Below are positions 51,641 to 61,446 of a stretch of DNA of 64,000 nucleotides, piece after piece. Within the stretch, counting starts at the first letter, position 1. Every line of letters starts with the position of its first letter. Both the position numbers and the translations under genes were made by a program. Origin of the DNA: Tanytarsus gracilentus (lineage: Eukaryota > Arthropoda > Insecta > Diptera > Chironomidae); assembly GCA_038502055.1 (NCBI GenBank), contig JAXRKN010000045.1, forward strand, positions 9,785,501 through 9,849,500, given 5' to 3'. The notes beneath the pieces were generated by a model that made no database searches, was not told the DNA's origin, and saw only the letters and a program-made list of their open reading frames with translations.

Positions 51641-52903
51641 TATGGCTTCACACATTTGCGACAAGTAAAACGACATCGATTTCACCTTTTTGAGGATTCA
51701 ATCAAAAATAAGAAATTCCCACTCGAGTTTTGTTACTTTTTAATAAAATAAAATTTCAACAGGTTGAAAAATCTTTTTGTCAAATCTCAAAAGAAAATTT
51801 CAATTTCACTCACAAGCAACAAGACAAAAAATAATTTAAAAATTTTACTCACCAATCGAGATAAAAAAGGAGAAAAAGATTTTATATTTTACATCGCTAA
51901 ATTTTCATCAAAAACCACATTTGTCAACCCCTCAAAAGCAAACTAACGTTCACGAGACTCAAAAGGCAAACTTTTTACAATTTTAAATGCTGGTTTGAGA
52001 CGAAAACAAGGAAAAGATGAAAGCCTTGTTGTTGTCTCTATCTGAATAATATACTGTCGTGAAGCAAGAAACTTTTCCATTAAATTTTCTACCTCTTTCA
52101 GCATCATCATCATCATACGTTTTTGAAATTGAACGCTTTCATGTGAAAATTTTCACATGTAGATTGAACGAGTTTTGAGGAAGTCAATAAAGTTTCGAGA
52201 ATTATTTGGTGAGTATATCTTGCATTTGAAAGTACGAAGCGTTACCATGAAAAGAAATGTAATTAAGATGGATTTAATTACTTTTAGTTTTAATGTGTAT
52301 TATATTGCTCCGTTAAGTGCACGAATGAATTTAATTAAAAACGAAATATGAAGAGGAAAATTTTAGATATGAGAAATTTTGTTTATTGAAAGTTTGAATT
52401 TTGTTTTCTAGATGAAAAGTTTTGAGTGAAAACTTTGATATAATTTTTATTTTAAATTTAATTCTAAAATTTATAAGATTTTAAAATTTTTAAAAATAAA
52501 AATGTGAAATATTTTTAAAATTACGAACTTAACTAAATATAAATTTGAGTTTGAAAAGCTTAAATTAATTTTATAATTTTTTTTTGCTTTTTTAACTTTT
52601 GAAAACAAAATCTTTATTTTTTATAAATTAAAAAATTATTTCAAAAACATAATTTTTTTTGCCACATAATTTTTTTATGAAAACAGTCATCGGCTTATGA
52701 GTGAATATTTTTTAAAACCCACCACACAGTCAACGCTGCGTTCCCCCTCATGTTTGTGCGAAGAGAAGATAAAAATAGAAAGAACAAAAAGTCGAGTGTA
52801 AAAAGATTATGAGAAAAAATCTCACAAGATATTAGCAAAAAAATTATTTTGACCCTTTTTGTAATCCATTTTTCTAAATTTTATTTCCTCTAAACTCTAA
52901 ATC
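51641..52903. other. Upstream region of the HSD17B8-type gene
   Basis: AT-rich, with no other gene seen. The promoter of the dehydrogenase should lie near the right end, but no core motif is distinct. Confidence 0.45.
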
Positions 52904-53883
52904 ATGTCCTCAACACTTTTACTCGGAAAATTGGCACTCATCACCGGTAAAAGCGAAATAAAGTTTTAATTAATAAATTAAAGATTGAAAATCAATTTTA
53001 ATCAGGGGCGGGAAGTGGCATAGGACGAGCAACCGCTATCCGATTCGCTCAAGAAGGATGCACTGTGATTGCAGCTGATAGAAATTTAAAACAAGCTGAG
53101 GAAACAGCCAAAAAATTAGGATGTAAAAATTCCAAATTTGGAACTTTCAATAAGTTTTAAAATAACAAATTTTTCCACTCAGCCACACATTTTCCAATCG
53201 AGCTGGACGTCACGAATGGTGAAAATATCAAAAGTGTTCTCGATGCTGCCATCGATAAGTATAAACGTCCACCGACCTTGGCAGTCAATTGTGCAGGCAT
53301 TACCCGCGATGCATTCATTTTAAAAATGGACGATAATGATTTCGATTTAGTATTGAGGGTCAACTTGAAGGTGAGTTAATGCTGAATGTGTTAAGTGAAT
53401 TAAAAATTGAGATTCTCTGTTGAAAAAATATTTTAAAAAAAATCTTGTTGATCCAGATATCTCTTATCTCCTCCTCTACTAACTTAGGGCACTTATCTCG
53501 TTATGAAATATACAGCTCAGAAAATGATCGAACACAAGCTCGGCGGCTCGATGGTGAATATCTCAAGTGTCGTTGCACGCCTTGGAAATATGGGACAAGC
53601 CAACTATGCGCCATCGAAAGCGGGTGTTGAGTCACTCACTCGCGTCGCTTCCAAAGAATTCGCTAAATTTGGTATTCGAGTTAACACTGTCATACCCGGT
53701 TTCGTCAAGACTCCAATGACTGAAGGAATTCCCGAAAAAGTCAAAGATTTAATGCTCTCGACAATCGCATTGAGACGATTTGGAGATCCGGAAGAAATCA
53801 GCGACACAATTGCATTTTTGGCTTCCGATAAAAGTTCATTCATAACTGGAGCTTCCATTGAAGTTACCGGCGGTCAAATGTAA
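52904..53883 (+). CDS. HSD17B8: Short-chain dehydrogenase, HSD17B8 / mitochondrial 3-oxoacyl-ACP reductase type
   Basis: Human HSD17B8 is an NAD-dependent 17-beta-hydroxysteroid/3-hydroxyacyl dehydrogenase that pairs with CBR4 as the 3-oxoacyl-ACP reductase of mitochondrial fatty-acid synthesis. Exons: 52904-52946, 53006-53122, 53183-53370 and 53488-53883, giving 247 aa, normal for classical SDRs. The nucleotide-binding motif TGAGSGIG spans the first junction. Asp in VIAADRN after strand beta-2 predicts NAD(H) preference. NCAGITRDAFILKMDDND holds the NAG motif. The catalytic Ser is in VNISSVV, with Tyr and Lys in NYAPSKAG. PGFVKTPMT and GASIEVTGG complete the fold. The Asn of RVNLKGTYLV is the active-site Asn. 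AGITRD, NMGQANYA, and PGF.TPMT followed by IPEKV support HSD17B8 over other SDRs (comparison from memory). No clear mitochondrial presequence is visible. Confidence is high for the family and good for the orthologue. Confidence 0.88.
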
Positions 53884-53957
53884 TTATAGTTCAGATAATC
53901 GCGTGCATTTAACGAGCATTTCAGAGTCACATTTTACTTTTTTTTGCAAGAGGATTT

Positions 53958-53963
53958 AATAAA
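53958..53963 (+). terminator. Candidate polyadenylation signal of the HSD17B8-type gene
   Basis: AATAAA starts 75 nt after the stop codon, at a normal distance for a short insect 3' UTR. Confidence 0.6.
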
Positions 53964-54230
53964 GTTGAAAAGATATTTTTTGATATCTATTTTTATCAGC
54001 GGAAAGATAAATAAGAAATTTTATTTGCGATTTTTATTGCAGCAATAAAAAATAAGTTAGTATTGAATTGTTGAAGATTAAAATGGGAGTTAATATTTTT
54101 TTAAAGCTTTGATGTCTAAAATGTGTAGATTCTTAAAGTAAAATTTTATTCAAGATTTTTCTTAGTAAAATAATTTCAATTATTTTCGAGATTTTTCTTA
54201 GTAAACTACCTAAAATCTAGGTCACAATCT

Positions 54231-55164
54231 GTGTCAATAAAGTAAGGCGGGCCAAAATCTCAGATCAGGCTGGGATTTGCAACACTTTTAGACATATTTG
54301 CGACTATTTGCGACACCTCTTTAAAAAATTTCGACACCCTCTAGTTTTCCAGTTATCCACCTTCAAAGTTTTCCCGAAAGCCCGCCGTACTTTATCAGGT
54401 TTTTTATATGAAATTCATCTTTCGAACTCCAAGTGATGTTTTTTCTACTCTATGAATTTCGACTATTTGCGACACCAAAATTTTTTTCCGGAAAATCGAT
54501 TAGTTTTCCCAGGAAATCACTTCAAAGTTTCAAGGAAAATTTTCATAACAAAATCTAACAAGAATCAAAAAAATCTAATTGGAATTTCAATAATCTACCT
54601 GAAATTCAAATTTAACCGTCATAAAGCGTCAAAAAAATAAAAAACTCTCACCGTAAAAAATAATTTTTTTCCATTGCAAATGGAAATTTTTGATCTGATT
54701 TTAAAAGTTATTAAATTTTTATTGAAAATTTAAAACAAATTTGTTGAAAAAAGTTAAGTTGTAAAAATTAAAAAAATAAAAATATTGGTAGATAAGTGAA
54801 GATTATTGAAATTCCAATTAGATTTTTTTGATTCTTGTTAGATTTTGTTATGAAAATTTTCCTTGAAACTTTGAAGTGATTTCCTGGGAAAACTAATTGA
54901 TTTTCCGGAAAAAATTTTGGTGTCGCAAATAGTCGAAATTCATAGAGCAGAAAAAACATCACTTGGAGTTCGAAAAATCAATTTCATATAAAAAACCTGA
55001 TAAAGTACGGCGGGCTTTCGGGAAAACTTTGAAGGTGGATAACTGGAAAACTAGAGGGTGTCGAAATTTTTTAAAGAGGTGTCGCAAATAGTCGCAAATA
55101 TGTCTAAAAGTGTTGCAAATCCCAGCCTGATCTGAGATGTTGGCCCGCCTTACTTTATTGACAC
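54231..55164. mobile_element. Long inverted-repeat (foldback) element, 934 bp, 8-bp target duplication
   Basis: The ends are inverted: both arms begin GTGTCAATAAAGTAAGGCGG when read inward. The octamer CACAATCT flanks it at 54223-54230 and 55165-55172. The arms (about 54231-54600 and 54785-55164) match over roughly 370 bp with few differences, including TTTCGACACCCTCTAGTTTT, GTTTTCCCGAAAGCCCGCCG and CTATTTGCGACACCAAAATT. They are separated by a spacer of about 180 bp. There is no transposase. The 8-bp duplication is typical of hAT and P superfamilies, but the terminal bases do not match the common hAT start, so the superfamily is left open. It lies about 350 bp after the dehydrogenase stop codon. 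Confidence 0.9.
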
Positions 55165-55172
55165 CACAATCT

Positions 55173-56085
55173 TTTTCAATTTTTACACCTTCGTTTCAAA
55201 TTCCTTTGACAATTATTTAAGGCTTCATCAATTCAAGCTTTTAATTAAAATTGATTAGTTTCTAAGTATTTTCATCCCACATCCACAATACAACGCAAAA
55301 AATAATTTTTTCTTAATCATTTCCTAAAGCTCTTGAAATTTCTCGACTTTTTTTCTCGCTAAATTTTTTCAATTTTCCTCAACTTGAAGATGAGATGAAA
55401 ATCCACTTAACGGTGTGAAATGTGTTGCAATGGTAACATAAGCCATCGTTATATCTTCTTGTGGATTATTTTCCCATGATAAAAATCCCATTCATGAAAA
55501 ATATTTTGAAAGTAAAGTTTGCATCCATGAAAATCTCATAATCTACTTCAATGAAAATGAGTTCGCTGTTGAGCATTCTTTAATTTCTCGCATTCGAATC
55601 TCAAAGAAGTCAGGAATGCTTTTAATATTTCGCGAACCAACATCATCATTTCGTTTTAGCATCGCAACACGGATGCGGTTTACTTTAATCATTTACACTC
55701 GCTCTACAGAGTTGGATGAAGTATCATAAAAATTGTTAAATATTTGATGAAAAATTTAAAAATGTTTTTTATATTTAATTTTTTTAAATTACCAATAAAT
55801 CATAGAGCGGAGCTACAAATTCGAGTTATGTAAATTTTTCGTTCCTCATTTTTAATCTCTTAATGCATTTTTTTAACCCAAATTTCATTTTTTTCTTTTT
55901 TTTTTTTCCATTTTATATAGAGATTTGTAAGTATTTCCATATAACTAAATCTATAAATTTTTTTTTTAATTTTTTATAAATGAAAGGAATTGATGATATT
56001 TGAGGAATTTATAGGAGATGTTAGCGCATTCTATTTTTTTATTTTTTCCTGTTAACTGTATTGATGGTTGTTAGATTGATGATTT
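55173..56085. other. Non-coding AT-rich DNA
   Basis: No gene seen. GAGCGGAGCTACAAATTCGA at about 55804 resembles the TATAGCTCCGCTATA phrase of the dispersed repeat core in inverted form, so the repeat copy at 56086-56670 may extend to here in decayed form. Confidence 0.4.
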
Positions 56086-56670
56086 TTAGAATGCCGTCAC
56101 GCGCAGGAGTTCCAAAATGCCACTAATTCCATTTTTAATATTTATTACCTCATTAACTGTATTGAAAACGGAACGAATGGAAAATGGAAAAATGGAAAAT
56201 GGAACACATGGGAAAGTGAGCACATGGAAAACGGAACATACGGAAAATGGAACACATGGAAAATGGAACATAATGAAAATGGAATACAATAAAATGGAAT
56301 GTAATGGAAAATGAAACACATTGGAAATGAAACCCATGAAAAATGACACACAATAGAAAATGGAACACAATGGAAAATGGAACACAATGGATAATGGAAC
56401 ATAGTGGAAAATGAAACACAGTGGGAAGCCATTTTGGGAAGCCAATTTGGGAAGCCAATTTGGGAAGAAATTTTGGGAAGCCATTTTTAGGAAGCCATTT
56501 TGGGAAGCCATTTTGCGAAGCCATTTTTGAGAAGCCATTTTGGGAAGCCATTTTTGGGAAGCCAAAAGGAGAGGCCAGAAGGGGAAGCCAAAGGGGAAGC
56601 CAATACTGATCTGTTACAAGTGGGTTACACGGCAACACCCACGTGTGGGTTTTGAAACATTTTTTTATAA
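56086..56670 (-). repeat. Minisatellite-bearing dispersed repeat, copy 2 (inverted relative to copy 1)
   Basis: Read on the minus strand it repeats copy 1: the AAATGTTTCAAAACCCACAC terminus (56668 downward), CCCACACGTGGG, GTGTAACCCACTTGTAACAG, the GGCTTCCC repeat (about 56600-56425), the CCATTTTCCATTGTG repeat (about 56420-56165), then a decayed single 120-bp-unit segment (GGAATTAGTGGCATTTTGGA, then CTCCTGCG). The shared terminus gives one boundary near 56670. The other end is not sharp. Confidence 0.85.
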
Positions 56671-59600
56671 TGTTTACTTTTTTCATTCTTATCCAGTAAC
56701 AAAATATTTTTTAACACGTACTTTTTGTATGCCGATGTTTGACTGATCAACAAATATTTTTTTAGCTTTTATCCAAAATCCTTAAAAGCTTCTTTCAAAC
56801 CTTTTTTCCCTCGGCGGCTCCACCCACTCTGAAGAAGGATAAAAAGCGAAAGATTTTCTCTTTTTTATGACACGAGATGCTTCTTAAAAACATTTTCATG
56901 TCACATGCATCACTGAAAGTCGTTTGACATCATTTTATTGTGTCATTTTTTAGCGCTTTGGATTAAAGCCGTCGAATGATGATGGCAGTGCTAGTAAAAT
57001 TTGCAATTTTATCGCTTAAACATTGACAATGTCAATATGTGCGTGCACGAATTTACGCATCACGGAAAATTACACAAGATGGAGTAATAATTTTACAAAC
57101 TTTACGATAATGTCGGCGTGAACATGCGAGAAGAGTTTTCGTGCTCTTAAAACTTTTAAAGTTCTTATTGACAGCGTGACAAAAATGAAAAATTAAAAGA
57201 GGTGAAAGAGAGCAGAAAACCCCTTTGAGGGTTGACCAACCGTTAAGCGAAATTTTATTCTGTATTTTAATTTCAATTAGAGCACTGAGTTGGCTAATTT
57301 TGTTCTTACTCTCGTATCCGCAAGGAAATCAACACTCAAGAAGAGATTTAATGATAAAATCCCATGGCAAATTATCACATTTTGCTCGCAGTACAAAATA
57401 AATTTGCATAAAACAGAAGAGAGAAAAATATTTTAAATGTGGATAGTGGAGTTTATTTTCGGGATGGCAGAGATTTAGTGAATTATTTTTGCGCTCGAAT
57501 GCTTTTAAAACTATTTGAATTAAAAATTAGTTTTGTGGTATATTTAAATTTTTTCAGTTGTTAAGAAAATGTGAAGATTAAATTAATTCGTTGGAGTGCT
57601 TAAAGTTGAATGCAATTTGATTAAAAAATATAAAGAGTTCAAATTAAATTTTTGTTGTTGAAAAATTAAATTTTTAATGTGGGTTTTTGCGCATAAATAA
57701 ATTTTTATAAAATTCCTAAAATTAATCACCTTTGGGTTAAGCTAAAAGTTGATGTTATGCATCAAGCAACAAAGTTTCGATAAACTCAAGTATTTTTCAG
57801 AGAAATTTAAATCCTTCAGAGAATTTTAAATTTCCTTCAACAAAATCTAAAGTTACAAAATTTCTCAGAAATTTAATTTCGAATGTTCCACGTTTCAAAA
57901 TTTAACTTTCATGCTAACGTCATTCTGTTAATTAAATTTTTAATGGCAATCAACTCAAATTACTTTGTCATATCAAATTCAATGATTTAACCTGTCAATG
58001 ATGAGTTTCCAAGAATTGTACTAACATAATCCTTGCTCACATATCATCCAACTCATTTCACGTGACTTTTATTATTTTTCTTCTTCTCATATTTCATGAC
58101 ATGATGTTTGAGTTTGAAAACTTTTCCCACAACCCAATTTGTAATCATAATCGAGAGCGATTAAAGTAAATAAACTTCTCCTGTTTGCCTTGTTGACCAA
58201 TGGACATGAAAAATTCATAAAGAGCAAAAAGAAGAATAAAGAGAATATTTAATGATGTTGCCATGAAAGTTTAGACTTTGTGGATTAATTTTTTTATTTT
58301 TAACGTATTTCTGGTTTTTTAAAATTTTTTTAAAAATCATAAAATCATAAAAATTATTACTAGATCTATTCATTCTCTAAACTGTTTTCATGAACTGCAA
58401 AAATTCTCATCTCATAATCGTAACTCATGCAGCATAAATTTTTCATCGTCCTGAAGATATGCAGAGAACTTACAGTGTATGTAGGAGGAGAGAGATGATA
58501 ATAATAATGCGATGGAATTTTTCTCATAAAAAAGCCTTAGCCAGAGGCAAAGCGCATAATTTACGTTAAAAAAAGGGTTCGCCCCCGAACAGTAAAATCG
58601 CTCCCTCAGGTCTCTCACATTGAGCTCAAAAGCCAATTACTAGTGCTAGTAATAATTTTTTTTATACATGAACGCCTTCGCTCATGAATTTTGTTTTTAC
58701 TATCAAAACTCTCGGCAAAGTCCTTACATACGAAAGCCAATTTAAAAAGTTTTTTAATACCCAACAATCTTCTTTCGTCCCTCACCTCTCGTCGGAATAA
58801 TTTTCCACACTCTAAAATATTAAAAGTGAGGAGTGAAAAGTTTTTAACTGCTTCATTCGGTCCGAATTAGTACTTTTATGACATGATGTGCTGAAAAGTT
58901 ATTTTTAATAAAGTTAATTTATTTACTAAATAATTAATAAAGTTAATTTATTTAAAAAAATTATCGTTGGAAATAAAAAGTAGGATTTGAAGAAATGATA
59001 ACATTTTTGTTCTTACTTTTAGGATTCGAACCCCATGAAAATATTTTTTTTTAATTTTTAAACTTTATATTTTAAATTAAGTGAGAAAGCAATCTTTAAT
59101 ATTAAATTAATCTAAATATAAAAATTTAAATCCTAAAATCAGATTTAACTTTAAAGAGTTTCTGAAAATTTTAAATCAGCTATCATAAAATCAAAAGCTT
59201 TGCATTTTTAAAATCAACGCAGAGCTCTCTCAATTTTTCGGTAGTCTCCGACACCGAAATCATATGTTTAGTCAAGTGGCAGTCGGCAGCGAAAGAGAAT
59301 CGAAAGAGAAAAACATTTGACGAGTGTGAGTTTTTTTGAGTTAATAAAATTCAATTTTCCTCGTGATGGAAATTTAAATTTCAAAATTGTTCGAATGTGA
59401 AAAGTTAAAATTTCTGCAAATTTCTTTGTAAAATCATAAAATGCAGTTGTCAACTGCACATAAATTAATTTAAATTGATTGTAATTGATGATTGTGGTGC
59501 GATCATTACTGACTGTCGTACGTCACAATTGTGTGCTGTAACAATAAGTTTTTATCTCTTCGAGTGAAAAAAAATCATTTGCTTGATAAGACGAAGTTGA

Positions 59601-60363
59601 ATGACGACCTTGAAAATGAAAAATTGTACACGAAGAACTTTTTTCCTTCTCTCTCAATTTCTTATCGATCTTTTCGGGCATGAAAAAATGCTAATAAATC
59701 TGCTCTCACAGTTGGGCTCGACGACAATCAAAAACATGCTAAAATGTAATAAAAGAAAAGAAATTGAGCGTGTACCTAATGACACTACAACTTTCGCCTT
59801 AATGACCGATTTGCATTTTTATGAACCTTTCGCCAAAATCATTACAAACTCAACAATGTCTCTCCTGCGAAAAAACAACATCACGAGAACCAAAAAACAC
59901 AAGACGAAGAAAAATCGTCATCACGTTTTTTTTTGCTGTTAAAAAATCTTTTTTGATAACGCAAAATGCGGCACAAAAATAAGAAATAAAATGAAGAGAG
60001 AGGTAAAACTTTAAATTGAGAGTGAAAACCGGTCAAAAAATAGAATTTTATGCTCTTTACATGCTCGCGTGTGGTAGTGAATTTAAATTGAATTTTCTCT
60101 CAATCGAGCGATTCTTAAATTAGTTGATAGTGAATTTTTAGTAAATCGAGTCGATTTTAAAGGTTTTATTAAACTTGAAGTTTTTGATGTGAAGATTTTT
60201 TTCAAGAGTGATAATTGAGACTGTACATAATCTTTTTTATTGGTATTAGTTTGAGGGGCTCGCTTTAAATTTGATAACAATTTAATTGACATTTTTGAGC
60301 ACTTCAATAAAGGGTGAACAACTTGGAATTAATTTGAAAATTAATTATTTTCTTTGAGTTAAT
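56671..60363. other. Intergenic AT-rich DNA
   Basis: No supported gene. Short open frames at 58412-58636 and 59601-59942 encode nothing recognisable. The second is Lys/Asn-rich at its end and is probably chance. Confidence 0.45.
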
Positions 60364-61098
60364 CTAAATTTTTTGTTAAATTAAATATTTTAACAAATTC
60401 ACAAATTTTATTTTGCTAAAAATTAATTAAACAAATAAAAATATTGAAAAAAATAAAATTGTGATTTTTCTACAATGAAAAAAAATGTTTAAACCACGTG
60501 GGGTTCGGTCCCCTTGTAAAGATGTTTAAAATGTATGGGGTCCTTTATTTGGCGAGAGTATGGAAATTTTTTTGGAAAAAGGAAGCATAAGGAAATATTT
60601 TTTTGGGTTTTTCCTTGTTCCATTTTCACTGTTTCCTTTTTTATGTGTATATTTTCTTGCTAAATTTTTTGTTAAATTAAATATTTTAACAAATTCACAA
60701 ATTTTATTTTGCTAAAAATTATTTATTTCATTGTGTTCCATTTTCCACTATGTTCCAATTTCCACTATGTTCCACCATGTTTCATTTTCCACAGTGTTCC
60801 ATTCTCCACCATGTTTCATTTTCCACCATGTTTTATTTTCCACAGTGTTCCATTTTCCACTATGTTCCATTTTCCCTTGGGTTTCCTTTTCCCTTGGGTT
60901 TTTTTTTCTAAAGGGTTTCCTTTTTCCCCAATTTTTTTTTTTCTCTGTTTTTCTTTTTTTTTTTTTTTTCCCTTTTCTCTTTTTTTTATTTTTCAAAATT
61001 TTCCATTTTTACAATTTTCCATTTTTAAACCAATAAAAATATATTTTTTTTTCAAAACAAAACAAATAAAAATATTGAAAAAAATAAAATTGTGATTA
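60364..61098. repeat. Duplicated ~100-bp segment, second copy split by a minisatellite
   Basis: The segment at 60364-60466 (CTAAATTTTTTGTTAAATTA onward to AAAATTGTGATT) is found again as two pieces: 60660-60721 (left two thirds) and 61060-61098 (right third, AAACAAATAAAAATATTG onward). The break holds about 338 bp (60722-61059). The two copies are otherwise separated by about 193 bp (60467-60659) of more GC-rich sequence containing GGGGTTCGGTCCCCTTG. Confidence 0.85.
60722..61059 (+). repeat. Minisatellite related to copies 1 and 2 (CCATTTTCCACTATGTT type)
   Basis: About ten units of a roughly 17-bp repeat, CCACTATGTTCCATTTT with variants (60725-60890), grade into CCCTTGGGTTTCC and then poly-T/C tracts (60890-61010). 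The unit matches the second minisatellite of the repeats at 51219-51425 and 56165-56420. The GGCTTCCC array and the palindromic terminus are absent here. Confidence 0.8.
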
Positions 61099-61446
61099 AA
61101 ATCTTCGGTACAATGTTAAAATTTAAAATGGGTAATAAAACAAACTAAGGAAAAAAAAATTAGGAATAAAAAAGAAAGAAAAATAAAAATTTATTCAAGC
61201 TTTAAATTAAATTTCCTCTCACATTCCCCCCCTTCGTCTGGGTAAATATCACGTTTTTATTGTCAATATCTTCTCAACTGATACTTTTCTCAGCTCTCAA
61301 TTGTCATCTGCGTGTGGGAGTGTGATTGTATTGAAATGTGATATGACGATGTGCTTTTCCATCGTACGATAATATTTTTTTTCTTTACATTTCAGATTAA
61401 TTTCTTTCTTATCGAATAATCATCAAGTGATAAACTTAAATCCATC
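61099..61446. other. Promoter and 5' UTR side of ALDH6A1
   Basis: AT-rich. TTTACATTTCAG at 61384-61395 could be the acceptor of a 5' UTR intron, but this is only a consensus match. Confidence 0.35.

Noticed and set aside
59018..59040. tRNA B-box-like GGGGTTCGAATCCT on the minus strand
   Set aside because: No matching A box, acceptor stem or anticodon arm in the flanking AT-rich sequence.
59601..59942. 113-codon open frame as a gene
   Set aside because: No homology recognised, Lys/Asn-rich simple end, no splice or promoter context; probably chance.
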